Positions 47,132 through 55,408 of a DNA stretch of 64,000 nt are shown one piece after another (the stretch's first letter is position 1; each line of letters starts with the position of its first letter). Under the pieces are notes generated by a model. It saw nothing but the letters and a program-made list of their open reading frames with translations. It was not told the DNA's origin and did no database searches. The DNA lies in the NCBI RefSeq assembly GCF_029814935.1, contig NZ_CP104582.1:1178001-1242000 (forward strand), read 5' to 3'. A program made the position numbers and the translations under genes. The DNA is from Pseudomonas sp. GD03919. GTDB lineage: Bacteria > Pseudomonadota > Gammaproteobacteria > Pseudomonadales > Pseudomonadaceae.

Positions 47132-48097
47132 TCAGAGGGTTGCGGCTGATTTTCGATACTGCAGGGGAGGCAGAGGCATTTCCTTGCTCCAGGCCAGGCG
47201 AAAGGCTTGGCTGCTGCTGAAACCGCAACGTTCGGCGAGGGACTCGATAGGGATGCGCTGTTGCTCCAGCAACTGCTTGGCATGTTCCACTCGTAATTTG
47301 CGCAGGTATGCCTGAAGGGTTATGCCGGTGTTCTGGCGAAACAGCCGTGCCAGGTGGCGGTAGCTCAGGTTGAAGCGGCGGGCGACGTCCTCCATGGCAA
47401 GCGAGCTGGCAAACTGTTGCTCAAGATAGCTCTGTACCTCATGAATCAGTGGGTGGATGTGGTTGCGGGTCAGGTCGCGCATGCTCAACTGTGGATCATT
47501 GCCGGCGCGGCGGCGGTAGATCACCAGTTCCTGGGCCACGCGCCCGGCCTCGCTGCGGCCGAGCCGTTGGCTGATCACGTGCAGTGCCAGATCGATACCG
47601 GTGGAAACCCCGGCGGAGGTGTAGAGGTTGCCGTCTTGCACGAACAGATGGTTGCTCAGCACCTCCGCGAGGGGAAAGTGCTGCTGTAGCTGTTCCGCGT
47701 AACGGTGGTGGGTCGTGCAGCGGCGACCGTCGAGCAGGCCGGCTTGGCCGAGCAGAAAGGCGCCTGTGCAGATTGAACAGATCGCCAGGTCAGGCGTGTG
47801 GCTGGCGATTCGTTGCAGCCAGTGCGCGACTTGCTGCAGGATGCTTTGCTCGGCAGGGATTTGGGGTAATTTGTGGCCAATGACGAACAACAGGTCGCCA
47901 GCTTCGAGGCTTTCTGGCAGTGGCTCCAGCCCGGTCACACTGATGTTCTGGAAGCACTCGATCTGCGTTATCGGCCCGATGCAGCGGACGCATAACGGCG
48001 CCATGTCCAGTTCAAAACAGGTTGATATGGTTTGCAGCGGGCCTGCAAGATCGAGCAGATGAGTGTGGGGCAGTAGCAGGAACCAGACATTGCGCAT
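47132..48097 (-). CDS. GlxA-type AraC-family regulator (DJ-1/PfpI domain plus HTH)
   Basis: The 321-residue protein has an N-terminal DJ-1/PfpI-like ligand domain (about residues 1-185; VWFLLLPHTHLLDLAGPLQ, with Cys in AICSICTGAFLLGQAG and His in CTTHHRYAEQL) and a C-terminal double helix-turn-helix AraC domain (about residues 220-315; SSLAMEDVARRFNLSYRHLARLF; GFSSSQAFRLAWSKE). Relatives sense small amines or amino acids (GbdR, CdhR, ArgR of Pseudomonas). It is transcribed towards the cassette from the other side and is the most likely regulator of it. The ligand is unknown. Confidence 0.9.
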   Translation of the reverse strand: MRNVWFLLLPHTHLLDLAGPLQTISTCFELDMAPLCVRCIGPITQIECFQNISVTGLEPLPESLEAGDLLFVIGHKLPQIPAEQSILQQVAHWLQRIASHTPDLAICSICTGAFLLGQAGLLDGRRCTTHHRYAEQLQQHFPLAEVLSNHLFVQDGNLYTSAGVSTGIDLALHVISQRLGRSEAGRVAQELVIYRRRAGNDPQLSMRDLTRNHIHPLIHEVQSYLEQQFASSLAMEDVARRFNLSYRHLARLFRQNTGITLQAYLRKLRVEHAKQLLEQQRIPIESLAERCGFSSSQAFRLAWSKEMPLPPLQYRKSAATL

Positions 48098-48354
48098 CGG
48101 TACTTCCTTGTCGGCAATAATAAAGTGCAGGGCAGGGTGTTACCACTTTCTGCGGTCAACAGGACGGTATTCTTAAAGCATGAAACGGGCCAGGGTTTGC
48201 AAAAAAGGCTTGCTCTGCCATAGCTCCGACGGTCGCTCAGCACTCCGGTATGAGTTCGTTCAGGCTGGCTGGAGTCGGTGAGCGATTTTGCAGCATGCGA
48301 CGTTACACTCAGGGAAGTTCGCTGCGTTGGTGAAGCCGACGCCCAGATCAAACT

Positions 48355-48482
48355 GTGTGAAAACTACTGCGCTCGGCCATGCTGCGTTAAAAAACGGCTC
48401 AAAGTGCTCATTTACAACTCGTAAACCGCGCTTTTTCGCCGTTTTTTGCCTTGCCTGACCTGCGCTCGCTACGTTTTCACGC
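48355..48482. repeat. Hairpin repeat element, copy B
   Basis: The ends GTGTGAAAACTACTGCGCTC and, reverse-complemented, GCGTGAAAACGTAGCGAGCG are related inverted repeats. The interior GCTGCGTTAAAAAACGGC ... CTCATTTACAACTCGTAAAC ... GCCGTTTTTT matches copy A at 37717-37970 but with a compensated stem (ACGGC/GCCGT instead of CAGGC/GCCTG). The 421 bases between the GlxA-type gene and the next gene hold this repeat and nothing else I recognise. Confidence 0.75.
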
Positions 48483-48518
48483 GGTCTGCAAGTGGCTCGG
48501 GTTTCGTTTGTGGCTGGC

Positions 48519-48773
48519 TCAGAGCGCGAAGATCAGCGCCAGGAGCGCCATCAGGACGATCAGTATCAGCCAGGCCAGGGCGTTGAGGCGACTGGCGCGC
48601 ACAACGGCTGGGCCGCGCATGTGTACGGGTGGATCGTCCTCCAGGTACTGATCGATGCGGCGTTCGGCTTCCTTCTGGTCGTTTGCCAGGTATTCGCTCA
48701 GCAGATCGATGGCTGCCTGGCGCTGCTTGGCATGCAGCAGTTGGCGTACGGCCGGGGGGAGTTCGTCAAGCAT
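48519..48773 (-). CDS. Small protein with C-terminal membrane anchor, function unknown
   Basis: The 84-residue protein starts MLDELPPAVRQLLHAKQRQAA, has a charged middle (NDQKEAERRIDQYLEDDPP) and ends with one hydrophobic helix (ALAWLILIVLMALLALIFAL), so it is probably tail-anchored in the inner membrane. AGGAT lies eight bases before the ATG at 48773, which supports this start; a GTG at 48839 would add 22 residues. The upstream side was separated from its original neighbour by the IS66 insertion. The family is not recognised with certainty. Confidence 0.7.
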   Translation of the reverse strand: MLDELPPAVRQLLHAKQRQAAIDLLSEYLANDQKEAERRIDQYLEDDPPVHMRGPAVVRASRLNALAWLILIVLMALLALIFAL

Positions 48774-48898
48774 GCGGCCGATCCTCTTGATCAGGTGAGC
48801 GTCAGTCAGTCCGTGCTGGTGGCGACTGTTGGTCGGCACCTGATGTCGTCACAGTGGCGTAACCGCTCCATAAACCCCGTCCTGGCGGACGGGTTTTT

Positions 48899-50440
48899 TC
48901 AGGAAGCAGAGGCAGAAGCTGGCGAGCAGTTCCACGGCAGCAGCGCTTCGTAATCCTCGACACTACTGGCGGTCGGCAGGCGTTCAAGGATGTGGCGCAA
49001 CCAGGCGTAAGGCTCTTGCCCGTTGGCTTTGGCAGTTTCGATCAGGCTGTAGATCTGCGCGCTGGCCGTGGCACCCTTGGGCGTGTCGCTGAACAGCCAG
49101 TTCTTGCGGCCGATGACGAAGGGACGGATGGCGTTCTCGGCGCGGTTGTTGTCGATCGGTAGATGCCCGCCTTCGATGTAGCGCACCAGCCTGCTCCAGT
49201 TGCTGGCCAAGTAGTTTACCGCCTTGCCCAGGGCCGTCTGCCCAGCGACCTGCGGCTGGGTTTTGTCCAGCCAGGCCTTGAGTTGGTCGATCAGGGGCTG
49301 GCTGCGTTGCTGGCGGACGTCGAGGCGTTCGCTATGGTCAGCGTCCTTCAGGTCACGCTCGATGCCGTAGAGCTTGTTGATCAGGCTCAGCGCCACGTCG
49401 GCACGCCCAGTCTTGCCCTTGGGCTGCACCTTTTGGGCTTCGACGAACTTGCGTCGCGCATGCGCCCAGCAGCCCAGCCGTTCGATGCCGTCGCGTGCAG
49501 CCACGGCGTTGTAGCCGGCGTAGTCGTCGGTCATCAGGTAGCCGCGGTAGCCATCGAGCAGGCGTAGCGGCACCTCCTGCGCGCGGCTGGCTGTGTAGTC
49601 GAAAAGGATCACCGGCTTGTCCGGCGGCCCACCGCTTTGCACCCACATCCAGGATTGTGCCGAGGGGTCGCGCCCCGGTTCATGCAGCACCTGTAAGCGC
49701 GTTTCGTCGCAGTGCAGCACGGGGTATTCGAACAGTTTGTCGCGCATCAGGTTGAGCAGCGGTTGCAGTTGCTCGCCACTTTGGATCACCCAACGCGCCA
49801 GGGTCTGGCGTGGGATGTCGACGCCGTGGCGGCTGAGCATCTTTTCGAAGCGGTACAGCGGGATGCCGTCGGCGTACTTGGTGGTCAGCAGCATCGCCAG
49901 CACGCTGGGGCTGGCCAGGCTCTTCTCGATCAGTTGGGCCGGCTTGTCGGCGGTGACCGGCGCGGTTTCACAGGCCTTGCAGGCATAGGTCTTGCGGATG
50001 TGGCGGATGACCCGCACCTGCATCGGGATGATCTCCAGCTGCTCGCTGGTCTCCTCGCCGATCACCTGCTTGCAGGCACCGCAGGCGCAGGTGCGCTCAT
50101 GCTCGGGCAGCTCATGGATGACCTCCATACGCGGCAGGTTGGCCGGCAGCGGTTTGCGCTTGCCACGACGCTTGACCGGGACAACGACTTCTTCGGCTTC
50201 GGCTTCGGCTTCGGCTTCGCTTGGCGCAGCGGCCGCTTCGATCAGCTCTTCGGCCTCGTTGAACATGGCCAACTGCGGCGAGTCGGCATCTTCAGGGCTG
50301 CGCTCGGACTTGGGCGAGAACAGCTTGTGGCGCAGCAAGGCGACTTGTTCCTGGAGTTGCGCCACCTTTCCCTGAGCCAACAGCAGCATCTGCTTGAGCA
50401 GGACGGGATCGTCGGGAAGGTTGTCGGCGCCAAATTTCAT
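48899..50440 (-). CDS. tnpC: IS66 family transposase TnpC
   Basis: The 513-residue protein has the IS66 layout. An N-terminal leucine-zipper-like coiled coil comes first ([23 protein letters not shown]), then an acidic [10 protein letters not shown] stretch, a zinc-finger segment ([23 protein letters not shown]), and the DDE transposase core ([56 protein letters not shown]). The C-terminal IS66_C domain is present. It appears intact, so the element may still move. Confidence 0.96.
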   Translation of the reverse strand: MKFGADNLPDDPVLLKQMLLLAQGKVAQLQEQVALLRHKLFSPKSERSPEDADSPQLAMFNEAEELIEAAAAPSEAEAEAEAEEVVVPVKRRGKRKPLPANLPRMEVIHELPEHERTCACGACKQVIGEETSEQLEIIPMQVRVIRHIRKTYACKACETAPVTADKPAQLIEKSLASPSVLAMLLTTKYADGIPLYRFEKMLSRHGVDIPRQTLARWVIQSGEQLQPLLNLMRDKLFEYPVLHCDETRLQVLHEPGRDPSAQSWMWVQSGGPPDKPVILFDYTASRAQEVPLRLLDGYRGYLMTDDYAGYNAVAARDGIERLGCWAHARRKFVEAQKVQPKGKTGRADVALSLINKLYGIERDLKDADHSERLDVRQQRSQPLIDQLKAWLDKTQPQVAGQTALGKAVNYLASNWSRLVRYIEGGHLPIDNNRAENAIRPFVIGRKNWLFSDTPKGATASAQIYSLIETAKANGQEPYAWLRHILERLPTASSVEDYEALLPWNCSPASASAS

Positions 50441-50459
50441 GGCGCCGGATTATACCGGC

Positions 50460-50819
50460 TCAGGCCACGTAACGCGGCGTCAGAACCTGATGCGGACGGT
50501 TACGCCACAGGTCGATACCGTCGAGCAGCCAGTTCAGCTCGTCGACCGTCAGTTCGATGGCTTCGTCACCCGCATCGGGTTTGGTCTTGAAACGCTCAGC
50601 TTCCAGTCGCTTGAGCCACAGGCAGAAGCCATTGCGCTCCCAGTAGAGAATCTTGACCTGACTGCGGGTGCGATTGAGGAACGCGAACAGCACCGGGTTG
50701 AACACCTCCACCTTGATGTCCAGCTCGACCAGCGCGGCCAGTCCGTTGATGGATTTGCGGAAGTCGACGGGCTTTGGGTAGAGATAGACCTTCTGCACTT
50801 GGGCGTCGGGACGCATCAT
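50460..50819 (-). CDS. tnpB: IS66 accessory protein TnpB
   Basis: The 119-residue protein has the IS66 Orf2 pattern VYLYPKPVDFRKSINGLAALVE and LYWERNGFCLWLKRLEAERF. It is needed with TnpC for transposition in studied IS66 elements. It lies 19 bases upstream of tnpC on the same strand. The name refers to the IS66 accessory gene, not to the RNA-guided nuclease of IS200/IS605. Confidence 0.94.
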   Translation of the reverse strand: MMRPDAQVQKVYLYPKPVDFRKSINGLAALVELDIKVEVFNPVLFAFLNRTRSQVKILYWERNGFCLWLKRLEAERFKTKPDAGDEAIELTVDELNWLLDGIDLWRNRPHQVLTPRYVA

Positions 50820-50910
50820 GACGGAACTCCACGGGAAAATAGGGAGCCCAGCATCCGGGATACGGAGAGGTCAGTTGAAGATGGGGTCTATGGAGCGCAT
50901 ACACAGTGGC

Positions 50911-51143
50911 AAGCTGGCAGTCATGGAGATGCTGCAGTTACCTTTAATAAGCCCTCGTAGTCGAGATATTGGCAAGGCGCCAGTTGACCATCGCCACTGC
51001 ATGTCTGCGCTGCCGGTATCGAACGGTGCTTGCAGCGCTTGCGCAGGGCACGCAAGAATTGCCGGAGAGGGCAATAGCCTCCTGTCGCGAATAAGGGTTA
51101 TGCAAACGAATACCGATATTGGCTGGCGTAGTTGTGGCGTTAC
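50911..51143. other. Intergenic stretch between IS66 and the rhomboid gene, nothing recognised
   Basis: No gene with family features was found here. A frame on the plus strand continues across the IS end, but its sequence resembles no protein I know and it has no ribosome site. Together with the non-coding IS end, this gap is about 324 bases. Confidence 0.4.
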
Positions 51144-51743
51144 ATGGGAGGTATCCATCTCGATCCTTTGCATGACGGCAGGCGGCGTAGCATCGTGAGG
51201 CGAGGCTGGCTGGTCGAGTTGCGTCCGCTGCTGTTGATCAGTGGCGCGCTGCTGCTGGTGCAACTGGTCAATGCTTCGCTCGGTGGCGCCTTGAACGTCT
51301 GGGGGCTGGTGCCCCGGCATATCGAGGCGCTGCCTGGCATTCTCCTCGCGCCCTGGCTGCACGGCAGTTGGGCGCATTTGCTGAGTAACCTCAGTGGACT
51401 ACTGGTGCTCGGTAGCCTGGTGTTGTTGCGTTCGCGTAGAGACTTCTATTTGTCCAGCGCCTTCATCATTGTCGGTAGCGGTGTGTTGGTCTGGTTGTTC
51501 GGACGCACTGGTCTGCACGTTGGAGCCAGTGGCTGGCTTTTTGGCTTCTGGGGATTGCTGTTGGCGCGAGCCTGGTTCGAACGCAGCCTGCTCGACCTGT
51601 TGCTGGCTGTGCTGGTTTTTTGCCTTTATGGCGGCTGGTTTTTCGGTCTGTTGCCGCGTGCCGATGTCTCCTTTGAGTACCACCTGGCGGGTGCGTTTTG
51701 TGGCGTGTTATATGCCGCGCTGAGTCGCCGACAATATCGTTGA
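51144..51743 (+). CDS. Rhomboid family intramembrane serine protease
   Basis: The 199-residue membrane protein has about six hydrophobic helices and the rhomboid catalytic pair: Ser129 in GLHVGASGWLFGFWG (GxSG) and His180 in SFEYHLAGAFCGVLYA. The oxyanion-region HLLSN (His78, Asn82) is also present. It would cut transmembrane helices of client proteins. It is smaller than GlpG and lacks its cytoplasmic domain. The start is uncertain because no strong ribosome site is seen; GTG 51195 is another candidate. The next 254 bases to yaeQ contain nothing I can support. Confidence 0.85.
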   Translation: MGGIHLDPLHDGRRRSIVRRGWLVELRPLLLISGALLLVQLVNASLGGALNVWGLVPRHIEALPGILLAPWLHGSWAHLLSNLSGLLVLGSLVLLRSRRDFYLSSAFIIVGSGVLVWLFGRTGLHVGASGWLFGFWGLLLARAWFERSLLDLLLAVLVFCLYGGWFFGLLPRADVSFEYHLAGAFCGVLYAALSRRQYR

Positions 51744-51997
51744 ATGGACTGCAGCCGGCTCGGTGAGTAACTGGTGTGATTGCCTGGTTGGCCTGTGCCG
51801 AAGTAGCGATGCGCGCGACGGGGCAGGTGGTGTGAGGGTGGGGCGGGTTATGGCCTGAGCTCTTGCAGATAGAGCATCCTGTCGTGCCGGGCATCAGGGC
51901 GGCTCAAGTGGCTGACGATGCGCTTGTGTCCGGTCGGGCGGCGGAAGAGGTTTCGCGGTAGACTTGGCGACTTTCCCGACCAGCCAAGAAGCCCGCC

Positions 51998-52537
51998 ATG
52001 GCCCTGCCATCGACCACGTACAAGATCGAACTGAACCTCACCGACATGGACCGCAGCGTCTATGAAAACCTGCGTTTCACCGTCGCGCGTCACCCGTCCG
52101 AAACCGAAGAGCGCCTGGCCGCGCGGTTGATCGCCTATGCGCTGTTCTATCACGAGCAACTGGCGTTCGGCCGCGGTCTGTCGGATGTCGACGAGCCGGC
52201 GCTGTGGGAAAAGAGCCTGGATGATCGCGTGCTGCACTGGATCGAAGTGGGGCAGCCGGATAGCGAGCGCATTACCTGGTGCTCGCGGCGTACCGAAAAA
52301 TTCAGCCTGGTGGCCTACGGTAACCTGCGCGTGTGGCAAACCAAGTGCCTCGATCCCGTACGCAGCCTGAAGAATATCAACGTGGTCGCCCTGGGCCAGG
52401 AAGCATTGGCCGACCTGGCGCTGGACATGCCGCGCTCGCTGAACTGGAGCGTGATGATCAGCGATGGCGAGCTGTTCGTCACCGACGAGCGCGGTCAGCA
52501 TGAGATCCCCATCGAGTGGCTCGCTGGCCAGCGTTGA
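51998..52537 (+). CDS. yaeQ: YaeQ family protein
   Basis: The 179-residue protein matches the YaeQ family, a PD-(D/E)xK nuclease-like fold of unknown function, through MALPSTTYKIELNLTDMDR, RHPSETEERLAARLIAYALFY, FGRGLSDVDEPALWEK and WIEVGQPD. E. coli YaeQ was once proposed to compensate for loss of RfaH, which is not well supported. It stands before recJ on the same strand. Confidence 0.92.
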   Translation: MALPSTTYKIELNLTDMDRSVYENLRFTVARHPSETEERLAARLIAYALFYHEQLAFGRGLSDVDEPALWEKSLDDRVLHWIEVGQPDSERITWCSRRTEKFSLVAYGNLRVWQTKCLDPVRSLKNINVVALGQEALADLALDMPRSLNWSVMISDGELFVTDERGQHEIPIEWLAGQR

Positions 52538-52577
52538 GCCTGATGCGTGGCGTCGTCCACCCTACGAAACTGCCGTT

Positions 52578-52680
52578 CCCTCTCCCCTCGGGGAGAGGGC
52601 TAGGGAGAGGGGGATTTCGGTGGCTCGATGCTGCTGGATGGCCCCTCTCACCCGACCCCCCTCCCGCGAGAGGGGAGAAA
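52578..52680. repeat. CCCTCTCCCC-type hairpin repeats before recJ
   Basis: CCCTCTCCCCTCGGGGAGAGGG (22 bases, a perfect hairpin at 52578-52599) is followed by a second CCTCTCAC...GCGAGAGGGG hairpin. The same CCCTCTCCC theme appears in the repeat block at 23819-24211. Confidence 0.7.
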
Positions 52681-52712
52681 CCGTCCCATCTTGAAAAAGC
52701 GACACCTCGCCC

Positions 52713-54422
52713 ATGCGTATCGAAGCCCGTCCCCTACCTGCACAACTGCCCGACCTGGGCAACTTGCCGCCGCTGCTGACCCGTCTCTACGCCGCCCGTG
52801 GCGTGCAGTCCGCCGAGGAGCTGGACAAGGGGTTGGCGCGGCTGATCCCATATCAGCAGCTCAAGGGCATCGATGCGGCTGTCGAGTTGCTGGTCGAGGC
52901 GCTGGCGCAGCGCCAGCGCATCCTGATCGTCGGCGACTTCGATGCCGACGGCGCCACCGCCAGTACGGTTGGCGTGCTGGGCCTGCGCCTGCTCGGCGCC
53001 GCGCATGTCGATTACCTGGTACCCAACCGTTTCGAGTACGGTTACGGCCTGACCCCGGAAATCGTCGCCGTGGCGCTGCAGCGCCAGCCCGACCTGCTGC
53101 TGACCGTGGACAACGGCATCTCCAGCGTCGACGGCGTGACGGCGGCCAAGGCGGCGGGGCTCAAGGTGCTGGTTACCGACCACCACCTGCCAGGGCCGGA
53201 ATTGCCGGCGGCCGATGCCATCGTCAACCCCAACCAGCCGGGCTGCGACTTCCCCAGCAAGGCCATGGCCGGTGTCGGGGTGATGTTCTACGTGCTGCTG
53301 GCGCTGCGTGCGCGACTACGTGAAAGCGGTTGGTTCGCCAGCCGTGCCGAGCCGAACCTGGGCGAGTTGCTCGACCTGGTAGCACTGGGCAGCGTCGCCG
53401 ACGTGGTACCGCTCGATGCCAACAACCGCATCCTGGTGCATCAGGGGTTGGCGCGCATTCGTGCCGGGCGGGCGCGGCCTGGCCTGCGGGCGATTCTCGA
53501 AGTGGCCGGGCGCGATCATCGGCGTATCACCTCCACCGATCTCGGTTTCATCCTCGGCCCACGCCTGAACGCAGCAGGGCGCCTGGACGATATGAGCCTG
53601 GGCATCGAATGCCTGCTCTGCGACGACGAGGCGCTGGCCCGCGACATGGCGGTACAGCTCGACCAGCTCAATCAGGACCGCAAGGCCATCGAGCAGGGCA
53701 TGCAGCGCGAGGCGCTGGCCCAGCTCAAGGATCTGCCTGTGGCGGACATGCCATTCGGTCTGTGCCTGTTCGAGCCGGACTGGCACCAGGGCGTGATCGG
53801 CATTCTCGCTTCGCGCCTGAAGGAGCGCTATCACCGCCCGGCTATCGCCTTTGCCGATGCCGGTGACGGCCTGCTCAAGGGCTCGGCGCGTTCGGTGCCG
53901 GGGCTGCATATTCGTGATGCGCTGGATGCCGTGGCGGCCAAGCATCCGGGGCTGATCAGCAAGTTCGGCGGGCATGCCATGGCTGCCGGGCTGTCGCTGC
54001 CGCAAGCCAACTTCGGTGCCTTCGCTGCGGCCTTCGACGCCGAGGTGCGGCGTCAGCTTAGTGAAGACGATCTGACTGGGCGGTTGCTGTCCGATGGTCA
54101 GCTCGATGCCACCGAGTTCCACCTGGAACTGGCCCGTGCCCTGCGCAATGCCGGCCCCTGGGGCCAGCATTTTCCCGAACCGCTATTCCATGGCGTGTTC
54201 CAGATCGTGGCTCAGCGCATCGTCGGCGAGCGCCATCTGAAGCTGGTGCTCAAGACCGAGTGCGGCAGCGTGCAACTCGACGGCATCGCCTTCAACATCG
54301 ACCGTGAGGTCTGGCCCAACCCGACGCTGCGCTGGGCTGAAGTGGCCTACAAACTCGACCTCAACGAGTTTCGCGGTAATGAGACGGTGCAGCTGATGGT
54401 GGCGCATATCGCCCCGCGCTAA
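52713..54422 (+). CDS. recJ: Single-stranded-DNA-specific exonuclease RecJ
   Basis: RecJ degrades single-stranded DNA 5' to 3' in recombination (RecF pathway) and repair. The 569-residue protein has the DHH-family motifs: ILIVGDFDADGATAS, LLLTVDNGISS, VTDHHLPG and LVALGSVADVVPL, then the DHHA1 domain (ISKFGGHAMAAGLSL) and a C-terminal OB-fold. Length and motifs are normal. The stop codon abuts a short gene remnant on the opposite strand. Confidence 0.96.
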   Translation: MRIEARPLPAQLPDLGNLPPLLTRLYAARGVQSAEELDKGLARLIPYQQLKGIDAAVELLVEALAQRQRILIVGDFDADGATASTVGVLGLRLLGAAHVDYLVPNRFEYGYGLTPEIVAVALQRQPDLLLTVDNGISSVDGVTAAKAAGLKVLVTDHHLPGPELPAADAIVNPNQPGCDFPSKAMAGVGVMFYVLLALRARLRESGWFASRAEPNLGELLDLVALGSVADVVPLDANNRILVHQGLARIRAGRARPGLRAILEVAGRDHRRITSTDLGFILGPRLNAAGRLDDMSLGIECLLCDDEALARDMAVQLDQLNQDRKAIEQGMQREALAQLKDLPVADMPFGLCLFEPDWHQGVIGILASRLKERYHRPAIAFADAGDGLLKGSARSVPGLHIRDALDAVAAKHPGLISKFGGHAMAAGLSLPQANFGAFAAAFDAEVRRQLSEDDLTGRLLSDGQLDATEFHLELARALRNAGPWGQHFPEPLFHGVFQIVAQRIVGERHLKLVLKTECGSVQLDGIAFNIDREVWPNPTLRWAEVAYKLDLNEFRGNETVQLMVAHIAPR

Positions 54423-54535
54423 GGCGCAAGGCGAGCCAGCGCCGCCTTGATCACCGACGGCTTGGCCTCGCTGAAAGCCGCCTGCATCCAGGGCAATAGG
54501 CGATAGTGCAACTGCCGAAATCGTTCGACGCTGGG
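54419..54535 (-). pseudogene. Possible remnant of a DapA-family lyase/synthase, C-terminal fragment only
   Basis: On the minus strand a short frame ends with TAG at 54419-54421, overlapping the recJ stop, and its last residues read QLHYRLLPWMQAAFSEAKPS followed by VIKAALARLAP. This resembles the C-terminal helix of dihydrodipicolinate synthase-type proteins (LLPLMxxxFxExNPxxVKAAL). An in-frame TGA precedes it by 39 codons and no start is seen, so it would be a dead fragment. The likeness is from memory and may be chance. Confidence 0.35.
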
Positions 54536-54653
54536 CGTAGGTGATGGTGCGGGCTGTCAAGCGCCCCGGCGGTAATATCTGGAAGCATTCAGTCGGCTGC
54601 CGGGCAAACGTCCGAGGCCTACACTCGGCGAGATTTCCTCAGGAGGATGCGCG

Positions 54654-55394
54654 ATGAATACCCGTGGCTTGCTCGATCAACTGCTCAAATCCGGTCAGCA
54701 GATGCTGCAACAGAAAGGTGCTGGTGGTGCCTCATCCGGGCTGGGTGGTGCGCTGGGTGGCCTGCTTGGCGGCGCTGCCAGCAAGGGCAAGGGGGGCGGC
54801 AGCGATCTCGGCTCGATGCTCAAGGGCGCCGGTGGCGGTGCAGCGCTGGCCATGCTGTTGGGCAACAAGCGGGTACGCAAGGTCGGTGGCAAGGTGGCGG
54901 TGTATGGCGGTCTGGCTGCACTGGGCGTGCTGGCTTACAAGGCCTACGGCAACTGGCAGGCGCAGCAAGCCCTGCAGGGTGGCGCGCAGCCGGTCGAGCC
55001 GCAAACCCTGGATCGCTTGCCGGCGCCGCAAGTCGAACAGCACAGCCGCGCCATTCTCAAGGCATTGGTGGCGGCAGCCAAGGCCGATGGGCATGTCGAT
55101 GAACGTGAGCGGCAGCTGATCGAAGAAGAACTGGGCAAGCTGGCGCAGGACGCCGAGTTGCAGAGCTGGCTGCACACCGAGCTGAACAAGCCGCTGGATC
55201 CGGCCGACGTCGCGCGTGCTGCCAGCACGCCGGAAATGGCCGCAGAGATGTACCTGGCCAGCGTGCTGATGGTCGATGAGGAGCACTTCATGGAGCGCGC
55301 CTACCTCGAGGAGCTGGCGCGTCAACTGAAGCTGCCACTGGCACTGAAGAGCGAGCTGGAGGCTCAGGTGCGCGCACTCCCGGCTGGCGTCTGA
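54654..55394 (+). CDS. TerB/DUF533-type membrane-anchored protein (YebE-like)
   Basis: The 246-residue protein begins MNTRGLLDQLLKSGQQMLQQ, has a Gly-rich segment (residues 23-62), a hydrophobic helix near residues 62-100 and a C-terminal TerB-like helical domain from about 125 (ILKALVAAAKADGHVDERERQLIEEEL; TPEMAAEMYLASVLMVDEEHFMERAYLEELARQL). An AGGAGG site lies seven to nine bases before the ATG. The E. coli relative YebE is envelope-stress linked, but the role here is unknown. The gene stands alone between recJ and the convergent SulP gene. Confidence 0.88.
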   Translation: MNTRGLLDQLLKSGQQMLQQKGAGGASSGLGGALGGLLGGAASKGKGGGSDLGSMLKGAGGGAALAMLLGNKRVRKVGGKVAVYGGLAALGVLAYKAYGNWQAQQALQGGAQPVEPQTLDRLPAPQVEQHSRAILKALVAAAKADGHVDERERQLIEEELGKLAQDAELQSWLHTELNKPLDPADVARAASTPEMAAEMYLASVLMVDEEHFMERAYLEELARQLKLPLALKSELEAQVRALPAGV

Positions 55395-55408
55395 GCCGTG
55401 TTCTCGTT

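Larger units (their letters stand above)
48859..50902 (-). mobile_element. IS66-family insertion sequence, complete ends, 8-bp target duplication
   Basis: The ends are 19/23 matching inverted repeats: GTAACCGCTCCATAAACCCC on the left and, reverse-complemented, GTATGCGCTCCATAGACCCC on the right. The direct repeat ACAGTGGC flanks it at 48851-48858 and 50903-50910, the 8-bp duplication expected for IS66. The 2044-bp element carries tnpB and the tnpC transposase on the minus strand but no recognisable tnpA. Confidence 0.93.

Noticed and set aside
50460..50819. TnpB as an RNA-guided nuclease
   Set aside because: The sequence is the small IS66 accessory protein, unrelated to the IS200/IS605 TnpB family; there is no RuvC motif.
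50818..51198. Plus-strand 126-codon frame across the right IS66 end
   Set aside because: It spans the element boundary and its duplication, so it cannot be an ancestral gene; no ribosome site or known domain.
51848..52000. Minus-strand frame ending SRPDARHDRMLYLQELRP before yaeQ
   Set aside because: It looked protein-like, but its upstream part is only the shadow of yaeQ, and I could not tie it to any family.
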